A DNA stretch of 9,858 bases. Origin: Giesbergeria sp. (GTDB taxonomy: Bacteria; Pseudomonadota; Gammaproteobacteria; Burkholderiales; Burkholderiaceae_C). The notes below the pieces were generated by a model. The model was not told the origin of the DNA and ran no database searches. It was given only the letters and a program-made list of their open reading frames with translations. The translations under genes were made by a program, and so were the position numbers. Every line of letters starts with the position of its first letter. Positions within the stretch are counted from its first letter, which is position 1. Shown in pieces: positions 5,894-9,858 of this stretch. Where the stretch lies: the NCBI GenBank assembly GCA_017987055.1, contig JAGNUJ010000056.1, positions 1 through 9,858 on the forward strand, in the 5' to 3' direction.

Positions 5894-6817
5894 TTATTCC
5901 CGGCGCAGCCGCTCAATCAGGCCGTTGAGCGCGTCGAGCGAGCCAAACTGGATCGCCAACTCCCCCATCTCCTCCATGCGGCCGCCGCGTTTAACGCGCT
6001 TTTTGACGCGCACTTCGACTTGGGCCATCAGCAAATCCGATAGCTCTTCTTCGACGCGCAGGATGTCGCGCGATTTGGCTTTAGCGGGTTTTTGCGGCGC
6101 CAAGCTGGCCTCGGCGCCGACCTTTTTGACCAACGCCTCGGCCTCGCGCACCGAGAGTTTTTTGACGGCGATTTGGTGGCCAGCGGTGATTTGCGCGGCG
6201 CGGTCTAACGTCAGCAACGCGCGGGCGTGGCCCATGTCGATGTCGCCAGCCATCAGCATGGTTTGCACCGGCTCGGCCAAGTTCAACAGGCGCAGCAGGT
6301 TGCTGGCCGCGCTGCGCGAGCGCCCGACCGCCTGCGCCGCTTGCTCGTGCGTCAGGCCAAACTCTTTCACCAAACGCGACAAGCCCAGCGCCTCTTCCAG
6401 CGGGTTGAGGTCTTCGCGCTGCATGTTTTCGATCAGCGCCATCGCGGCGGCGGCCTCGTCGGGAACGTCGCGCACCAGCACGGGCACCTCGCTCAGCCCG
6501 GCCAGCGTGGCAGCGCGAAAACGCCGCTCGCCGGCAATGATTTCGTAGCGGCCGGCGTGCTCGCCACCCGTCAACCGGCGCACCAAAATCGGCTGCATGA
6601 TGCCTTGGGCTTTGATGCTCTCGGCCAGCTCGTACAGCGCGCCCTCGTCCATGCGCGTGCGCGGCTGGTAGCGGCCAGCCACCATCTCGCTCAGCGCCAG
6701 CGTGTGCGGCAGGCCGTCGTCGCCGGGCAGCAGCGCAGCCTCCACGCGCTCAAGCACTTGCGGGCCGAGCAAGGACTCCAAACCGCGTCCCAGCCCTTTG
6801 GTTTTTTTGGTGACCAT
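5894..6817 (-). CDS. parB: ParB chromosome-partitioning protein (parS-binding CTPase)
   Basis: A 307-residue protein of normal length for chromosomal ParB. The start at 6817 was chosen because it opens with the family's KGLGRGLESLLG segment (7-18), which in other ParB proteins contacts ParA and stimulates its ATPase. An open extension to 6955 overlaps the hydrolase. The N-terminal CTP-binding domain shows GRYQPR (48-53), GERRFRAA (96-103) and ENMQREDLNPLEE (130-142). A helix-turn-helix domain for parS follows (LTHEQAAQAVGRSRSAASNL, 155-174). A Lys-rich linker lies at about 241-250, and a C-terminal dimerisation domain ends in IERLRRE. ParB loads at parS, clamps and spreads on DNA with CTP, recruits SMC and works with ParA. 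It lies 8 bp after the hydrolase stop. The Shine-Dalgarno sequence is a weak GAAGA. All key motifs are intact. Confidence 0.96.
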   Translation of the reverse strand: MVTKKTKGLGRGLESLLGPQVLERVEAALLPGDDGLPHTLALSEMVAGRYQPRTRMDEGALYELAESIKAQGIMQPILVRRLTGGEHAGRYEIIAGERRFRAATLAGLSEVPVLVRDVPDEAAAAMALIENMQREDLNPLEEALGLSRLVKEFGLTHEQAAQAVGRSRSAASNLLRLLNLAEPVQTMLMAGDIDMGHARALLTLDRAAQITAGHQIAVKKLSVREAEALVKKVGAEASLAPQKPAKAKSRDILRVEEELSDLLMAQVEVRVKKRVKRGGRMEEMGELAIQFGSLDALNGLIERLRRE

Positions 6818-6825
6818 TGTTTTCT

Positions 6826-7383
6826 TCAATCTTTCAAAGCTGGCAAATCTGCCAATAAGGAGTGCAGCCACGCCTGACCTTGTGGCCAATCGCCCAAGCC
6901 CGAGTCGGCATTCAAATGACCGCCGTTGCCGGCATCGACGCAGCGCGCTCCCCAATCAGTGGCCATTTGCTGCGCCCGCTCCAAGCTGCAAAACGGATCG
7001 TTGCTGCTGGCGACCACCAGCGCCGCAAACGGCAGCGGCTGGCGCGCAATCGGTGCCCAACTGCGCAGCGGCGCGTGCGCATCTTCGCGCTCGACATCGC
7101 CCGGCGCGACCAGCAGCGCCGCGCGCACCCGGTAGGCGTGCGGCGAGTGCGCCGCCCACCACGCCGCCAAAATGCAGCCCAAGCTGTGTGCCACCAGCAC
7201 CACCGGAGCAGGGCTATCGAGCACCACCTCTTGCAAGCGCGCCGTCCAGTCGCCGCGCAAGGGCTGGCACCAGTTGTGCTGCTGCACGCGCTGGTAGCCG
7301 TGCAGCGCCTCCCAGCGGCTTTGCCAGTGCTGCGGGCCAGAGTCTTGCCAGCCGGGCAGGGTCAGGATGTTGTAGTCGCTCAC
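6826..7383 (-). CDS. RBBP9/YdeN-family alpha/beta hydrolase
   Basis: A 185-residue cytoplasmic serine hydrolase with no signal peptide. The start codon is GTG (7383-7381); no in-frame ATG lies upstream before the repeat. Family hallmarks are LTLPGWQDSGPQHWQSRWE near the N-terminus (8-26), VVLVAHSLGC with nucleophile Ser67 in an A-x-S-x-G elbow, SSNDPFC with Asp129, and GGHLNADSGLGDWPQG with His156. All three triad residues are present. Family members such as B. subtilis YdeN and human RBBP9 are small serine hydrolases; the bacterial substrate is unknown. It sits between parA and parB, 84 bp after the parA stop and 8 bp before parB, so its transcription is tied to the segregation genes. I recall a similar placement in related Comamonadaceae but cannot check it. 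A small upstream reading frame overlaps the GTG start, which may couple initiation. Confidence 0.88.
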   Translation of the reverse strand: MSDYNILTLPGWQDSGPQHWQSRWEALHGYQRVQQHNWCQPLRGDWTARLQEVVLDSPAPVVLVAHSLGCILAAWWAAHSPHAYRVRAALLVAPGDVEREDAHAPLRSWAPIARQPLPFAALVVASSNDPFCSLERAQQMATDWGARCVDAGNGGHLNADSGLGDWPQGQAWLHSLLADLPALKD

Positions 7384-7400
7384 AGACAGGCACCACCCAT
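7380..7400 (-). CDS. Possible 6-codon upstream ORF overlapping the hydrolase start
   Basis: An ATG at 7400-7398 is preceded by AGGA at about 6 nt, the best ribosome-binding site in this gap. It opens a 6-residue frame (MGGACL) whose TGA overlaps the hydrolase GTG codon by 2 bases. This arrangement could couple re-initiation at the GTG. It could equally be chance, or reflect an undetected 1-base change in the true start of the hydrolase. Confidence 0.35.
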   Translation of the reverse strand: MGGACL

Positions 7401-7413
7401 AACTGATCCTAAA

Positions 7414-7460
7414 TTCATAGCTAATAGCGCACGTATTTAAAGGGCTAGAGGCCGATTTGA
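7414..7460. repeat. Probable dispersed intergenic repeat of Comamonadaceae type
   Basis: The gap between parA and the hydrolase contains ATAGCTAATAGCGC, a short A/T spacer and GGGCTAGAGGCC. From memory this matches a short dispersed element seen in many intergenic regions of Comamonadaceae, with an ATAGCT..TAGCGC left end and a GCTAGAGGCC right end, which can fold as an imperfect hairpin (TAGC/GCTA). It lies wholly between genes. One copy cannot prove repetition, so this rests on recall of the pattern. Confidence 0.5.
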
Positions 7461-7467
7461 CTGATAT

Positions 7468-8313
7468 TTAAGCTTTGGCAGCAGTTTTGGCGGCGGCTTT
7501 GGCAGTCTTGGCCACTTTGGTTGCCTTGGCTTTGGCAGTTTTGTCCATCGTCTGCACGCGCTCGACCATTTCTTGCGCAAAGGTGATAAACGCCTGACTG
7601 CCTTTGGCCGACGGGTCAAAAATCACGCCCGGCAGGCCGTAGCTGGGTGCCTCGGCCAGACGCACGTTGCGCGGAATCACGGTGTTGAACACCTTGTCGC
7701 CAAAATGCGCTTTCAGCTGGTCGCTGACCTGCTGCTGCAGCGTGGTGCGCGGGTCAAACATCACGCGCAGCAGGCCGATGATTTGCAGGTCGGGGTTCAA
7801 ATTGGCGTGGACTTGTTTGATGGTGTGGACCAAGTCGGTCACGCCTTCCAGCGCAAAATATTCGCACTGCATGGGCACGATGACACCGTGCGCAGCGCAC
7901 AGGCCGTTGAGCGTCAGCATCGACAAGGACGGCGGGCAGTCAATCAGGATGAAGTCGTAATCGGCATCGACCCAAGCCAGCGCGGCCTTCAGGCGCATTT
8001 CGCGCTGCGGCAGTTGCACCAACTCAATATCCGCGCCGGCCAGCTCGCGGTTGGCACCGACGACGTGGTAGCCGCATTTGTCGGCCAGCACGGCAGCATC
8101 CTGCACCGGCACGCCATCGACCAGCACTTCGTAGACCGACACCGCCAGACTGCGCTTGTCCACGCCCGAACCCATGGTGGCGTTGCCCTGCGGGTCCAAA
8201 TCGACCATCAGCACCCGCTGGCCAATTTTGGCCAAGCCAGCGGCCAAGTTCACGGTGGTGGTGGTTTTGCCAACGCCACCTTTTTGGTTGGCAACACAAA
8301 ATATTTTGGCCAT
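7468..8313 (-). CDS. parA: ParA/Soj chromosome-partitioning ATPase with Lys/Ala-rich tail
   Basis: A 281-residue protein. It starts MAKIFCVANQKGGVGKTT, with the deviant Walker A motif KGGVGKTT at 11-18 (signature Lys at 11). Walker A' VDLDPQGN lies at 37-44 and Walker B-like FILIDCPPSL at 121-130. The C-terminal signature PRNVRLAEAPSYGLPGV lies at 214-230. ParA dimerises with ATP, binds DNA non-specifically, and is stimulated by ParB to move parS-bound origins. Typical chromosomal ParA ends near residue 255. Here about 26 further residues form a Lys/Ala/Thr-rich, histone-H1-like tail (256-281) that could add DNA affinity. The start codon is preceded by C-rich sequence without a Shine-Dalgarno motif. 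A parS-like site lies 133 bp upstream. Confidence 0.96.
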   Translation of the reverse strand: MAKIFCVANQKGGVGKTTTTVNLAAGLAKIGQRVLMVDLDPQGNATMGSGVDKRSLAVSVYEVLVDGVPVQDAAVLADKCGYHVVGANRELAGADIELVQLPQREMRLKAALAWVDADYDFILIDCPPSLSMLTLNGLCAAHGVIVPMQCEYFALEGVTDLVHTIKQVHANLNPDLQIIGLLRVMFDPRTTLQQQVSDQLKAHFGDKVFNTVIPRNVRLAEAPSYGLPGVIFDPSAKGSQAFITFAQEMVERVQTMDKTAKAKATKVAKTAKAAAKTAAKA

Positions 8314-8331
8314 GGGCTACTGGATTGTTTT

Positions 8332-8355
8332 GGGGTTGTGGGGGATGGGAAAGGG
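8332..8355 (+). other. Predicted G-quadruplex motif just upstream of parA
   Basis: On the plus strand four G-runs occur in 24 bases: GGGG, loop TTGT, GGGGG, loop AT, GGG, loop AAA, GGG. This meets the usual G3+N1-7 rule. The motif lies in the 71-bp gap between rsmG and parA, 19 bp before the parA start. It is on the template strand for parA, so it would form in DNA and not in the parA mRNA, whose leader is C-rich. Confidence 0.6.
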
Positions 8356-8384
8356 TTGGCGGCAAGTTTAAGCCACCGCCCGGC

Positions 8385-9038
8385 TCAAACCTGCGGGCGC
8401 AGCCAGAGGATGCAGCGCTCAGCGTCCAGCCCCGGCACCGTCAGTGGTTCCACGTGAAACACCTGCACGTCAGCTGGCAGCGCGGCAATTTCATCGGCCG
8501 GGTGCTTGGCCTTCATGGCGAGCCAGACCGCGCCCTCACCCAGCGCCGCGCGCGACCAAGTGGTGAAGTCCAGCAGCGAAGCAAACGCCCGGCAACTGAC
8601 CACGTCAAACGGCTGCACCAGCGATTCGACCCGTGCATGGATGCCGTGCAGATTGCGCAGCCGCAGAGTCACCGCCACTTGTTGGATAAACGCCGCCTTT
8701 TTGGCGACGGTATCGACACAGCTCACATCCAACTGCGGGCAGCAAATGGCAAACACTACGCCGGGCAGGCCGCCGCCCGAGCCGACATCCAGCAAGCGCG
8801 GTGCCTCTAATCGGGCTTGCGCCAAATGCCGCTGCAGCGGCGCCACCGCCGCCAAGCTGTCGAGCAAATGGTGCGTCATCATTTCCGCCGGATCGCGCAC
8901 CGAGGTCAGGTTGTACACCTTGTTCCACTTTTGCAGTAGGCCGATAAATTCGAGCAACTGGGCGATTTGCGCCTCGCTCAACTCCAGCGCTAAGGCCTGC
9001 GCGCCAGTGCGCAGCGTGGCTTCCAGTGCGGCGCTCAT
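8385..9038 (-). CDS. rsmG: RsmG (GidB), 16S rRNA m7G527 methyltransferase
   Basis: A 217-residue protein of usual family length. The N-terminal helical region ends in [20 protein letters not shown] (35-54), followed by HHLLDSL (56-62). The SAM-binding loop is [17 protein letters not shown] (82-98). [13 protein letters not shown] (108-120) and SCRAFASL (148-155) complete the family pattern. RsmG methylates N7 of G527 in 16S rRNA, and in several bacteria its loss gives low-level streptomycin resistance. The ATG overlaps the mnmG stop as ATGA, showing translational coupling. A parS-like site is embedded in the codons for VFHVEP (193-198). Confidence 0.96.
   Translation of the reverse strand: MSAALEATLRTGAQALALELSEAQIAQLLEFIGLLQKWNKVYNLTSVRDPAEMMTHHLLDSLAAVAPLQRHLAQARLEAPRLLDVGSGGGLPGVVFAICCPQLDVSCVDTVAKKAAFIQQVAVTLRLRNLHGIHARVESLVQPFDVVSCRAFASLLDFTTWSRAALGEGAVWLAMKAKHPADEIAALPADVQVFHVEPLTVPGLDAERCILWLRPQV
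8446..8461. promoter_or_regulatory. parS-like site (14/16) inside rsmG near parA
   Basis: GGTTCCACGTGAAACA on the plus strand keeps the CACGTG core and the full right half-site of the bacterial parS consensus, and differs at positions 1 and 5. Its reverse complement ends CACGTGGAACC, like the Pseudomonas parS form. It lies within the coding sequence of rsmG, 133 bp upstream of the parA start, where ParB could both nucleate and influence parA expression. Confidence 0.7.
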
Positions 9039-9858
9039 GCGGCGTCTCCAGCCACATCGGCGGCAGTGGCTGGCACAGCTTCAGGCACCGGCACCGCCGC
9101 AAACCCTTTAAAGCCAGCGCGCTTCAAATGCACCAGCAGCAGCGAAATAGCCGCCGGCGTAATGCCGGTGATGCGCGAGGCCTGCCCCAGCGTCTCGGGC
9201 TTAAAGCGCGCCAACGACTGGCGCGCCTCAATGCTCAGGGCGGTGACTTGCATGTAGTCCAGCTGCGGCGGCAGGCGCAGTCTTTCGTAGTGCGCGGCGC
9301 GGTCAATCTCGTCTTTTTGGCGGTCGATGTAGCCGGCGTACTTGGCGGCAATCTCTACTTGCTCGACCACCGAGTCGCTCAAGTCGCCCAGTGTTTCACG
9401 TGAAACATCGGCGCTGGCGTGTTTGCTCTGCTGCATGGCCATCAGCGCGGGGTAGGACACGCCGGGCCGGCGCAGCAACTCAAACAAGTTGTATTCGTGC
9501 TCAATGCCTTTGCCCAGCACGCGCTCGGCCTCGGCGGCGGGCAGGCTGCGCGGATTAACCCACGTGGCTTTGAGGCGCTCGGTTTCACGCGCTACCGCGT
9601 CGCGCTTGCGGTTGAAGACATCCCAGCGCACGTCATCGACCAAGCCCATCTGGCGGCCGACTTCGGTCAGGCGCATGTCGGCGTTGTCCTCGCGCAGTTG
9701 CAGGCGGTACTCGGCGCGGCTGGTAAACATGCGGTAGGGCTCGGTCACGCCCTTGGTGATCAGGTCGTCCACCAGCACGCCCAAATAGGCCTCGTCGCGC
9801 CCCGGCAGCCACGCCGGCAAGCCCTTGCATTGCAGCGCGGCGTTGGCACCGGCAAACA
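9035..9858 (-). CDS. mnmG: MnmG (GidA), tRNA U34 carboxymethylaminomethyl-modification enzyme (partial)
   Basis: The 3' part of the gene; the start lies beyond the window edge. About 273 residues are present, beginning FAGANAALQ. The signature [20 protein letters not shown], then [12 protein letters not shown] and [10 protein letters not shown], is intact. The C-terminal helical domain, which contacts MnmE, ends in [20 protein letters not shown] before an Ala/Val/Pro-rich tail of about 25 residues. MnmG, an FAD enzyme, works with MnmE to add the (carboxymethyl)aminomethyl group at the wobble uridine of some tRNAs. The stop overlaps rsmG by 4 bp. A perfect parS site is embedded in the codons for DVSRET. 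The N-terminal FAD-binding motif is outside the window and could not be checked. Confidence 0.96.
   Translation of the reverse strand, partial: FAGANAALQCKGLPAWLPGRDEAYLGVLVDDLITKGVTEPYRMFTSRAEYRLQLREDNADMRLTEVGRQMGLVDDVRWDVFNRKRDAVARETERLKATWVNPRSLPAAEAERVLGKGIEHEYNLFELLRRPGVSYPALMAMQQSKHASADVSRETLGDLSDSVVEQVEIAAKYAGYIDRQKDEIDRAAHYERLRLPPQLDYMQVTALSIEARQSLARFKPETLGQASRITGITPAAISLLLVHLKRAGFKGFAAVPVPEAVPATAADVAGDAA
9392..9407. promoter_or_regulatory. parS: Perfect parS centromere site inside mnmG
   Basis: TGTTTCACGTGAAACA, a perfect 16-bp palindrome identical to the well-known bacterial parS consensus. It lies about 1.08 kb upstream of the parA start, inside the mnmG reading frame (encoding DVSRET on the minus strand). 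ParB encoded at 5894-6817 should load here with CTP. Its presence supports an origin-proximal position for this region. Confidence 0.95.

Noticed and set aside
6227..6877. 216-residue plus-strand open frame opposite parB
   Set aside because: It is antisense to an intact ParB with all family motifs and has no independent support.
5231..7361. Two GGGCAGGG (KOPS-like) octamers on the plus strand at 5231-5238 and 7354-7361
   Set aside because: Two hits in nearly 10 kb of GC-rich DNA are expected by chance. Their orientation also conflicts with an origin on the mnmG side.
7573..8457. 294-residue plus-strand open frame opposite parA
   Set aside because: It is antisense to an intact ParA. Its His/Gln/Val-rich composition is the typical mirror of a GC-rich coding strand.

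Overview
This is GC-rich bacterial chromosomal DNA. It looks like a betaproteobacterium, probably of the Comamonadaceae. The grounds are the mnmG-rsmG-parA-(hydrolase)-parB gene order, the protein sequences, and an intergenic element near 7414-7460 that resembles a dispersed repeat I associate with that family. The species cannot be named from the window. No tRNA, rRNA, CRISPR array, transposase or phage gene was seen.

Right half (about 5144-9858, minus strand): an origin-proximal housekeeping cluster. In transcription order it holds mnmG (5' end outside the window), rsmG, parA, an RBBP9/YdeN-type serine hydrolase, parB and a membrane-anchored SAM methyltransferase. MnmG modifies the wobble uridine of tRNA and RsmG methylates 16S rRNA. 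ParA and ParB segregate the chromosome. A perfect 16-bp parS site lies inside mnmG, and a 14/16 parS-like site lies inside rsmG just upstream of parA, so both the segregation proteins and their centromere are present. Most junctions are tight: a 4-bp ATGA overlap, then gaps of 71, 84, 8 and 3 bp.

Middle and left (243-4870, minus strand): a five-gene cell-envelope operon behind a 273-bp leader region. Its genes are a large COG3014-type TPR lipoprotein, a YcfL (DUF1425) protein whose lipobox Cys is replaced by Ser, an LpoB-like lipoprotein, a secreted CsgG/LpoB-like protein with a Gly/Ser/His/Tyr-rich insert, and a secreted alpha/beta hydrolase. LpoB proteins of enterobacteria activate the peptidoglycan synthase PBP1B, so the operon probably serves cell-wall or outer-membrane functions. 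The joint role of the five products is not known to me, and this is the best candidate for an under-described system here.

Far left: the last codons of rsmE on the plus strand (to 115) converge on the envelope operon. A 127-bp gap separates them, with no convincing terminator.
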